32,986 nt of DNA, taken from NCBI GenBank assembly GCA_020441385.1, contig JAGRMG010000042.1:1-32986 (forward strand). Direction: 5' to 3'. Under the pieces are notes generated by a model, which saw only the letters and a list, made by a program, of their open reading frames with translations, was not told the DNA's origin and ran no database searches. Source of the stretch: Paracoccaceae bacterium (GTDB taxonomy: Bacteria; Pseudomonadota; Alphaproteobacteria; Rhodobacterales; Rhodobacteraceae). The position numbers and the translations under genes were made by a program. Shown here piece by piece: positions 1 through 5,880 of the stretch (its first letter is position 1; each line of letters begins with the position of its first letter).

Positions 1-35
1 AAGCGTGTCAGGACATGGCGCAAGGGGGTCTGCAT
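1..35 (-). CDS. Partial CDS, probable third TadE-like protein (N-terminus only)
   Basis: The minus strand carries an ATG at 35-33 and an open frame running off the left edge; it reads MQTPLRHVLTR. A strong ribosome binding site (GAGGTGA) sits just upstream, overlapping the last codons and the TGA stop of the preceding gene, and only three bases separate that stop from this ATG. This arrangement indicates translational coupling. The basic start resembles the cytoplasmic head of TadE/TadG-type pseudopilins, which occur in groups of two or three in tad loci, so a further TadE-like protein is the likely product. Only eleven codons are visible, so the family call is inferred from context. Confidence 0.55.
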   Translation of the reverse strand, partial: MQTPLRHVLTR

Positions 36-38
36 GGC

Positions 39-575
39 TCACCTCGGTTCCTGAACGAATACGGTTGTCGACACCAGCGAAAACTGCCCGCCGGGGCCGG
101 TTCCCAGGCTCTTGCCCAGGCCGGTGGTCGGGAAGATCGGGTCGATCATGGCGCAGACGCGCAGCACCATCAGGTCGTTTTCCTGCCCGTTGACGAAGTT
201 GCGCACCGGCTGCACCGGTTCGGTCCGGTCGGTGCAATCGGGATCGACAGGGATGCTGGCCCAGGCCCGCGGGTCGATCTGGATCATCTCCAGGCGCAGG
301 TTGGAACCGCAATCGCTGATGAATTCGGCGCGATCGCAGATCAGATCCTTGATCTGGTCGTGCTGGGGCGCCGAGCCGGTGCCCAGGCGGATTTCGCGCA
401 CCGTGATATCGACCGCGCGTTCCAGCATGGCGTGTTGCAGCGAAACCAGGCCCAGTTCGATCCCCGACAGAAGGACCGTGATGACCGCGGGAAAGACGAT
501 CGCGAATTCGACGGTGGCCGAGCCGGCCTGCGAGCGCCGGAACCGGCGCCAGACGGTTTTGAGAGCGCGCGTCAT
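39..575 (-). CDS. TadE-like pilus assembly protein
   Basis: A 178-residue protein with a short basic N-terminus (MTRALKTVWRRFRRSQAG) followed by one hydrophobic helix at about residues 19-45 with a Glu early in it (SATVEFAIVFP). This is the TadE/TadF pseudopilin pattern, in which a G-x(4)-E motif precedes a single membrane segment. Known TadE proteins are minor components of Flp/tad pilus machines acting at the inner membrane and periplasm. The C-terminal part contains four cysteines that could form periplasmic disulfides. The start was chosen at 575 because it gives an ATGA overlap with the stop of the upstream vWA gene and leaves the TadE motif correctly at the N-terminus; the frame is open further upstream only as a shadow of that gene. 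Confidence 0.8.
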   Translation of the reverse strand: MTRALKTVWRRFRRSQAGSATVEFAIVFPAVITVLLSGIELGLVSLQHAMLERAVDITVREIRLGTGSAPQHDQIKDLICDRAEFISDCGSNLRLEMIQIDPRAWASIPVDPDCTDRTEPVQPVRNFVNGQENDLMVLRVCAMIDPIFPTTGLGKSLGTGPGGQFSLVSTTVFVQEPR

Positions 576-2344
576 TGGGTGAGCCTCAGCTTGCGGATCG
601 ACGAGGCGATGGAGGAGAAGGCATCGGCGATCTCGAGCCCGTTCACGTCGAAGAAGTGGCTGTTCGAGCTGGCGCAGTCCTTGATCACCTGCTTGCCGCG
701 CCAGGGCGCCTCGAATCCGATGGTGAAGACGATGATGTCGTGATCCTTGGCGGCGTCGCAGATCGCCTTGGTGCGGGCGTCCTTGGTGCTGCTGTCGACG
801 TAGTTGCGGACGCTGTAATACCAGTCGTTCCAGGCTTCGGAGTCGTTCATCCAGGGTTCGTAGAGATCCTCGACGACGCTTTCCATGGTCGTGTAGGCCC
901 AGAGACCGGCGTAGGACAGGATGGCAGCCGAACCCGGTTCGTCCACGGTAACGGTGGTTGCGACGGTCCTGTAGCGTCGGCACGAACCGCTGCGGCGGTA
1001 CGATGTGCACTCGCGTTCGTAGACGGTTTCGTCATAGGTGCCTTCGCCATAGGCGTGATCGTGCCAGGTGTTGTCGAAGGGCCAGTAGAACAGCGGCTCG
1101 CCGGTGATGCCGTCACCATCGTCGTCATCGGCGTCCAACCCGACATAGACCGAGTATTTCTCTTCCTGGTCGTTCCACCAGATGTTGGAGTCGCCGCTGC
1201 GGTAGCCGTCGTTGATGTAGTACTGGCTGGTGTTCTCGCCGTCGGTCATCAGCACGATCACCTTCAGCGTGTCGCCGTCATCGTAGTTGGCGGGCCGGTC
1301 GCTGAAGGCGGCATCGACATCGCCCGAAGTCACCATCGCGGACACCACGCCCTTGAGGCTGGGGTCGAGCAGCGCCGTGCCCCATTTCATGCCGACATCG
1401 AGCGATGTGTTGCCGCGCGCCATGAACGCGTCGATATAATCCTTCAGCGCGGTCGCGTCCCTGGACAGCGGCAGGATCTCGCGGCTGGACATGGCTTCGC
1501 AGACCGGCAGCGTGCTGTTCAGCCCGTTGTCGAGACCGACCAGTTCCATCGGGTCGTTGTCGCGCCCGTCGAAATCGTACCAGGGATCGAAATGCATGGT
1601 GCGTTTGAGCGGCGTTGCCGGGTTCATCGAGGCGCTGTTGAAATCGGACGCCTCGAAGTTCACGCAGTTGGAATAGGCGTGTTCGGTCGAGACATTGAAT
1701 TCCGAGATCATGTAATCGGGCAGGCTGACCTGGGTGGCGTAGGGGATGATCGAGATCGACAGCTTGCCGTCGGTCGAGTTTGCGACCATCTGGTCGACGA
1801 AATCCTTCGCGGCCGATTTCAGGTTAATCAGCCGGCTGTTGGAGTTCATCGAGCCCGACACGTCCAGCACCAGCGAGATTTCGACCCCGTCGATCCGTTC
1901 CTCGGCGGTGGTCGCCGCGGGAATGGACAGTGTCTCGACCCCGGTCAGCTTCATGAACTGGGTGTGGAAGTCGCCCTGGGCGGTGGCCGAGACGACGCGG
2001 TAGCCCATGCCCGATTCGACCGTGACGCTCGACAGGAAATCGGACAGGCCGGCCTTGTCCAGATAGTCGTTGACGACCGCCTGGGGGTCCAGTTCCTGAT
2101 CGAGGTCGGCGGCGGCGAGCACCGCGCGGTCCATCGTCGATTGCAGGCTCGAGCGGTTGCGCTCGAAATGCATCAGATCGACGCCGATCCCCGCGACCAT
2201 CAGCATGATGACGAAGGCGAATATGCCGAACAGAAGCAGGGTTCCGTCTTCATCGCGCAGAAAGCGTCTGGCAAAGCCTGTCCCGGACCGGGCCCTTGTC
2301 GGGGCGGCGGCGCGGCGACGGGGGGCATTATCACGCACGGGCAT
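572..2344 (-). CDS. TadG-like protein with von Willebrand factor A domain
   Basis: A 590-residue protein. Residues 24-34 are basic/acidic (RFARRFLRDEDG type), then a single membrane helix spans about 35-57, and residues 58-80 match the TadE/G-like region that follows it. A vWA domain starts near residue 154 with an intact metal-binding DxSxS (Asp161, Ser163, Ser165), a Thr near 313 and an Asp in MTDGE (368). Between that strand and the closing part of the domain (IIVFTIGF, about 537-544) lies a large Trp/Tyr/Asp-rich insertion. Such TadG proteins are anchored in the inner membrane or secreted with tad pili and may mediate adhesion. The ATG at 2344 has an AAAGAGG ribosome site; the open frame extends 112 codons further upstream but that stretch looks noncoding. 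Confidence 0.82.
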   Translation of the reverse strand: MPVRDNAPRRRAAAPTRARSGTGFARRFLRDEDGTLLLFGIFAFVIMLMVAGIGVDLMHFERNRSSLQSTMDRAVLAAADLDQELDPQAVVNDYLDKAGLSDFLSSVTVESGMGYRVVSATAQGDFHTQFMKLTGVETLSIPAATTAEERIDGVEISLVLDVSGSMNSNSRLINLKSAAKDFVDQMVANSTDGKLSISIIPYATQVSLPDYMISEFNVSTEHAYSNCVNFEASDFNSASMNPATPLKRTMHFDPWYDFDGRDNDPMELVGLDNGLNSTLPVCEAMSSREILPLSRDATALKDYIDAFMARGNTSLDVGMKWGTALLDPSLKGVVSAMVTSGDVDAAFSDRPANYDDGDTLKVIVLMTDGENTSQYYINDGYRSGDSNIWWNDQEEKYSVYVGLDADDDDGDGITGEPLFYWPFDNTWHDHAYGEGTYDETVYERECTSYRRSGSCRRYRTVATTVTVDEPGSAAILSYAGLWAYTTMESVVEDLYEPWMNDSEAWNDWYYSVRNYVDSSTKDARTKAICDAAKDHDIIVFTIGFEAPWRGKQVIKDCASSNSHFFDVNGLEIADAFSSIASSIRKLRLTQ

Positions 2345-2578
2345 GGCAAACCTCTTTCTCGAACCGGAAGTGGCCGAATGAGCAAAGATATGTCGAGGCG
2401 CCTTTATGCGGTACGATCTTGGCCTAAATGCGGCGCAAACCGGCTGGATCGGCTGTGCGCGCCGCGTGAATTGGCGACAGTGACGGATCGCCGTGCGCTT
2501 TGTTTCCCCGCCGGGGACAAGGCATTGAATCGCATCCGGCGAACGCGAATCGGTTTTCCACCCGCCCGGCTTTCGGCG

Positions 2579-2608
2579 TTGAGGGAAAATTAGGCTATCG
2601 AGTGCTAT
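2579..2608 (+). promoter_or_regulatory. Candidate sigma70-type promoter of gdh
   Basis: A TTGAGG at 2579-2584 is followed after 18 bp by TGCTAT at 2603-2608, which would start transcription about 80 bases before the gdh ATG. The -10 element lies across the junction of the two 10-bp repeats, which fits a regulated promoter. The match is only moderate, so this is a guess from sequence. Confidence 0.3.
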
Positions 2609-2614
2609 CGAGTG
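2594..2614. repeat. Two tandem copies of a 10-bp repeat at the gdh promoter
   Basis: The decamer GCTATCGAGT occurs at 2594-2603 and again at 2604-2613, followed by a further G at 2614. A 10-bp period puts both copies on the same face of the helix, as in paired operator half-sites. It lies about 80 bp upstream of the gdh start and overlaps the candidate -10 element. Confidence 0.75.
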
Positions 2615-2693
2615 TTGAACAATCGCGAGCCGCAGGTCCATAAACGCCTGAGGCGAGTCGTCGCATGTCTCGTCCGTCAAAGGAGATCACCCG

Positions 2694-4124
2694 ATGGCCC
2701 CGAGAAACGAACCCAGCTTTCGCGAAAGCGTCGATCTGATGTTCAACAGGGCCGCGGCCCTGATGGATCTGTCGCCCGGACTCGAGGAAAAGATAAGGGT
2801 CTGCAATTCGACCTACACGGTCCGTTTCGGGGTCCGGCTGCGCGGCCAGATCCAGACCTTTGTCGGCTACCGGTCGGTCCATTCGGAGCATATGGAGCCG
2901 GTGAAGGGCGGCATCCGCTACTCGCTCAGCGTCAACCAGGACGAGGTCGAGGCGCTGGCGGCGCTGATGACCTACAAGTGCGCGCTGGTAGAAACGCCCT
3001 TCGGCGGCTCCAAGGGCGGGCTGTGCATCGACCCGCGCCAGTATGACGAACACGAACTGGAACAGATCACCCGCCGCTTCGCCTATGAACTGGCCAAGCG
3101 CGACCTGATCAATCCCTCCCAGAACGTGCCCGCCCCCGACATGGGCACCGGCGAGCGCGAGATGGCCTGGATCGCGGACCAGTACGCGCGGATGAACACC
3201 ACCGACATCAACGCCCGCGCCTGCGTCACCGGCAAGCCGCTCAATGCCGGCGGTATCGCCGGGCGGGTCGAGGCGACGGGGCGCGGCGTGCAATACGCGC
3301 TGCGCGAGTTCTTCCGCCACCCCGGCGACGCCAAGAAGGCGGGGCTGAGCGGCAAGCTCGACGGCAAGCGGGTGATCATTCAGGGCCTGGGCAATGTCGG
3401 CTATCACGCGGCCAAGTTCCTCAGCGAAGAGGACGGCGCGCGCATCACCGGCATCATCGAACGCGACGGTGCGCTCTACGATCCCGACGGTCTGGACGTG
3501 CAGGCGGTGCACAACTGGATCGTCAAGCACGGCGGCGTCACCGGCTTTCCCGACGCCACCCATCAGGCCGAGGGGGCCGCGGTGCTGGAGCATGAGTGCG
3601 ACATCCTGATCCCGGCGGCGATGGAGGGGGTGATCAACCTCACCAACGCCGATCGCATCAGGGCGCCGCTGATCCTCGAGGCCGCCAACGGCCCCATCAC
3701 CGCCGGCGCCGACGAGATCCTGTGCGAAAAGGGAACGGTGATCATTCCCGACCTGTTCGCCAATGCCGGCGGTGTCACCGTGTCCTATTTCGAATGGGTC
3801 AAGAACCTGAGCCATATCCGCTTCGGCCGCATGCAGCGCCGCCAGGAAGAGGCCCGGCACGAACTGGTCGTGGCCGAACTGGAACGGCTGGACCGGTATC
3901 TTGGCGATGCCTGGTCCATGAGCCCCGACTTCAAGGCCAAGTACCTGCGCGGCGCCGACGAGCTTGAACTGGTGCGCTCGGGGCTGGATGACACGATGCG
4001 CACCGCCTACCAGGCGATGAGCGAGGTCTGGAATGCGCGCGACGATGTCGCCGACCTGCGCACCGCGGCCTATCTGGTGTCGATCGACCGGGTCGCCAAG
4101 AGCTATCGCGCCAAGGGGCTCTAG
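2694..4124 (+). CDS. gdhA: Glu/Leu/Phe/Val dehydrogenase family, glutamate dehydrogenase
   Basis: A 476-residue enzyme expected to interconvert glutamate with 2-oxoglutarate and ammonium using NAD(P) in the cytoplasm. The family signature PFGGSKGGL at residues 102-110 contains the catalytic Lys107; Lys95 and Asp149 (APDMGTGE) fit the other active-site residues. The Rossmann domain begins near residue 224 with GLGNVG at 231-236. The length is normal for the family, and no extra regulatory domain is present. The ATG has a clear AAGGAG ribosome site eight bases upstream. It is a single-gene unit bounded by its own promoter region and by an intrinsic terminator. Amino acid specificity and NAD versus NADP use cannot be fixed from sequence alone; glutamate is the most likely substrate. 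Confidence 0.88.
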   Translation: MAPRNEPSFRESVDLMFNRAAALMDLSPGLEEKIRVCNSTYTVRFGVRLRGQIQTFVGYRSVHSEHMEPVKGGIRYSLSVNQDEVEALAALMTYKCALVETPFGGSKGGLCIDPRQYDEHELEQITRRFAYELAKRDLINPSQNVPAPDMGTGEREMAWIADQYARMNTTDINARACVTGKPLNAGGIAGRVEATGRGVQYALREFFRHPGDAKKAGLSGKLDGKRVIIQGLGNVGYHAAKFLSEEDGARITGIIERDGALYDPDGLDVQAVHNWIVKHGGVTGFPDATHQAEGAAVLEHECDILIPAAMEGVINLTNADRIRAPLILEAANGPITAGADEILCEKGTVIIPDLFANAGGVTVSYFEWVKNLSHIRFGRMQRRQEEARHELVVAELERLDRYLGDAWSMSPDFKAKYLRGADELELVRSGLDDTMRTAYQAMSEVWNARDDVADLRTAAYLVSIDRVAKSYRAKGL

Positions 4125-4176
4125 GCGCCGCGCCCTGCCTGGTGCCGGGCGCGCGTGGCTGAAAACCCGCCCTCCC

Positions 4177-4209
4177 GGGCGATGCCGAAGTCGCGCATCG
4201 GCCCGTTTT
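4177..4209 (+). terminator. Intrinsic terminator after gdh
   Basis: GGGCGATGC (4177-4185) pairs with GCATCG plus CCC (4195-4204, one bulged G) across a nine-base loop, and is followed by GTTTT (4205-4209). This is a good rho-independent terminator 53 bases past the gdh stop codon and it separates gdh from the sox genes. A weaker GC-rich stem at 4129-4153 lies between. Confidence 0.7.
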
Positions 4210-4221
4210 CTGTGGAAACTG

Positions 4222-4251
4222 TTGCGGGCGGGCGTGTGCGCCATTGATACT
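4222..4251 (+). promoter_or_regulatory. Candidate promoter of the sox operon
   Basis: Downstream of the gdh terminator, TTGCGG (4222-4227) and GATACT (4246-4251) are 18 bp apart and would start transcription about 55 bases before soxB. The -35 match is weak. The position, between a terminator and the first sox gene, is the main support. Confidence 0.3.
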
Positions 4252-4313
4252 GCTGGCGGGACTTGGTTCAATCGGGTCGGGTTGCATCGGTCCGGGCCGG
4301 CAGGGAGAGTGAC

Positions 4314-5567
4314 ATGCGTTTTTCGGGGTGGCGCGTCATCAGGGAAGGGCTGAGCGGCAACAGGGGCTGGTCGCCGCACTGGCGCGACGCGGCGCCCAGG
4401 GACGAGTACGACATCGTCATAATCGGCGGCGGCGGGCACGGCCTGTCCACCGCCTATTACCTGGCCCGCGACCACGGTCTTTCCAATGTCGCGGTTCTGG
4501 AAAAGGGCTATCTGGGGGGCGGTAATGTCGGGCGCAACACGACCATCGTTCGGGCCAACTATTTCCTGCCGGGAAATTCCGAGTTCTATTCGTATTCGCT
4601 GAAGCTGTGGGAGGGGCTGGAGCAGGAGTTGAACTACAACGTGATGCATTCGCAACGCGGCCTCATCAACCTGTTCCATTCCGACGGCCAGCGCGACGCC
4701 TTCGCGCGCCGCGGCAACGCCATGATCAACCAGGGCGACGACGCCATCCTGCTCGACCGCGAGGGCGTGCGCCGGCACGCGCCGTTCCTGGATTTCGACA
4801 ATGTCCGGTTTCCGGTTCACGGCGGGCTCTATCATCCGCGCGGGGGCACCGCGCGCCATGACGCGGTCGCCTGGGGCTATGCGCGCGGGGCCGACCGGCG
4901 CGGCGTCGACCTGATCCAGAACTGCGAGGTCACGGGCATCGACATCGGGAACGGCAGGGTGCGCAGCGTGCAGACGACGCGCGGGCCGATCCGGGCCAAG
5001 AAGGTGGCGATCGTGGTGGCGGGACGCTCGGGGCAGGTCGCGGCCATGGCCGGGATGCGCCTGCCGGTCGAAAGCCACGTCCTGCAGGCCTTCGTGAGCG
5101 AGGGGCTGAAACCCGTGATCGCCCAGGTCATCGCCTTCGGCATGGGGCATTTCTATATCAGCCAGTCCGACAAGGGCGGGCTGGTGTTCGGCGGCGATAT
5201 CGACATGTACGCCTCTTATGCCGCGCGCGGCAACCTGCCGGCGGTCGAGCATGTGATGGAGGCCGGCATGACGCTGATGCCGATGATCGGCAAGGCCCGC
5301 GTGCTGCGCAGCTGGGGCGGGATCGTGGACATGACCCCGGACGGTTCCCCGATCATCGACCGGACCGACACGCAGGGGCTTTATCTGAACTGCGGCTGGA
5401 ACTATGGCGGCTTCAAGGCGGTGCCCGCTTCGGGACGCTGTTTCGCGCATCTGCTGGCCACGGACCGCCATCACGACGCCGCCGCCGGGTTCCGGCTGGA
5501 CCGGTTCCGCACCGGGCGGGGCATCATCGACGAAGAGGGCACCGGCGCCCAGCACAACCTGCATTGA
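4314..5567 (+). CDS. soxB: Sarcosine oxidase beta subunit
   Basis: A 417-residue flavoprotein subunit, the normal length for SoxB of the heterotetrameric enzyme. With SoxA, SoxD and SoxG it oxidises sarcosine (N-methylglycine) to glycine, transferring the methyl group to tetrahydrofolate and making H2O2. The dinucleotide-binding motif IGGGGHGLSTAYYLA is at residues 37-51, within a D-amino acid oxidase fold. His174 in LYHPRGGTARHD sits close to where the covalent FMN-binding histidine is known in this family (Hisbeta173). The ATG at 4314 was preferred over an in-frame start at 4263 because it follows a GGGAGAG ribosome site and matches the usual start of SoxB. First gene of soxBDAG. Confidence 0.93.
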   Translation: MRFSGWRVIREGLSGNRGWSPHWRDAAPRDEYDIVIIGGGGHGLSTAYYLARDHGLSNVAVLEKGYLGGGNVGRNTTIVRANYFLPGNSEFYSYSLKLWEGLEQELNYNVMHSQRGLINLFHSDGQRDAFARRGNAMINQGDDAILLDREGVRRHAPFLDFDNVRFPVHGGLYHPRGGTARHDAVAWGYARGADRRGVDLIQNCEVTGIDIGNGRVRSVQTTRGPIRAKKVAIVVAGRSGQVAAMAGMRLPVESHVLQAFVSEGLKPVIAQVIAFGMGHFYISQSDKGGLVFGGDIDMYASYAARGNLPAVEHVMEAGMTLMPMIGKARVLRSWGGIVDMTPDGSPIIDRTDTQGLYLNCGWNYGGFKAVPASGRCFAHLLATDRHHDAAAGFRLDRFRTGRGIIDEEGTGAQHNLH

Positions 5568-5575
5568 GGGTGGAG

Positions 5576-5626
5576 ATGCCGGATTCGAGTATTTTCGACC
5601 AGAAAGAAGCGAGGGGCCTGCGATGA
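5576..5626 (+). other. 16-codon mini-ORF with an AT-rich motif between soxB and soxD
   Basis: Nine bases after soxB an ATG preceded by GAGGGTGGAG opens a 16-codon frame (MPDSSIFDQKEARGLR) whose TGA overlaps the soxD ATG as ATGA. Within it lies the AT-rich stretch GAGTATTTTCGACC followed by AGAAAGAAG, which stands out from the GC-rich surroundings. It may be a translated coupling peptide that loads soxD, or a copy of an interspersed noncoding motif. I cannot decide between these from one copy. Confidence 0.35.
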
Positions 5627-5880
5627 GGATCAGCTGTCCGATCTGCGGCGAGCGTGACCGGCGCGAGTTCCATTACCGCGGCGCGGCGCTGACGCGCCCG
5701 GCACCCGACGCCGGGGAGGCCGCCTGGGATGCCTATCTCCATCTGCGCGACAACCCGGCCGGAGCGACGCGCGAGCTGTGGTATCACGAAACCGGATGCG
5801 GCGCCTGGGTCGTGGTGACGCGCAACACGCTGACCCATGAGATGCCGGGCTGCGAGCTTGCGGCGGAGGCGGCGCGATGA
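5623..5880 (+). CDS. soxD: Sarcosine oxidase delta subunit
   Basis: An 85-residue protein of normal SoxD size. It is the small zinc-binding subunit of heterotetrameric sarcosine oxidase. Cys5 and Cys8 in CPICGERDRREF, together with His55 and Cys59 in HETGCGAW, match the spacing of the four known zinc ligands. The ATG at 5623 has GAGGGG upstream and begins inside the ATGA stop of the mini-ORF. The stop overlaps the soxA start by four bases, so translation of the two is coupled and subunit ratios are probably kept this way. Confidence 0.93.
   Translation: MRISCPICGERDRREFHYRGAALTRPAPDAGEAAWDAYLHLRDNPAGATRELWYHETGCGAWVVVTRNTLTHEMPGCELAAEAAR

Larger units (their letters stand above)
2345..2693. 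other. Intergenic region between divergent tadG-like gene and gdh
   Basis: This gene-free stretch of about 350 bp lies between divergent genes and must hold promoters for both. It is less GC-rich than the coding sequence around it. Visible items are a small hairpin at 2500-2520 (TTGT/ACAA and CCCC/GGGG arms around GCC, no T-run), a tandem 10-bp repeat at 2594-2614 and a candidate gdh promoter overlapping it. No convincing small gene was found. Confidence 0.6.

Noticed and set aside
1109-1135. A full EF-hand in the TadG-like protein
   Set aside because: DADDDDGDG fits a loose calcium loop but lacks the flanking helices and the Glu at position 12; mentioned only within the vWA finding.
2500-2520. 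Hairpin TTGT-TT-CCCC-GCC-GGGG-ACAA
   Set aside because: It is short with a two-base bulge, has no T-tract on either strand and no linked gene end; kept only as a note in the intergenic entry.
2345-2680. N-terminal extension of the TadG-like protein by 112 codons
   Set aside because: The extension has no domain, crosses the AT-richer intergenic region and the repeat at 2594-2614, and would displace the basic head and membrane helix from the N-terminus.
4129-4153. GC-rich stem CGCGCCC/GGGCGCG just after gdh as the terminator
   Set aside because: It has an 11-base loop and no T-run; the hairpin at 4177-4209 with GTTTT is a better terminator.
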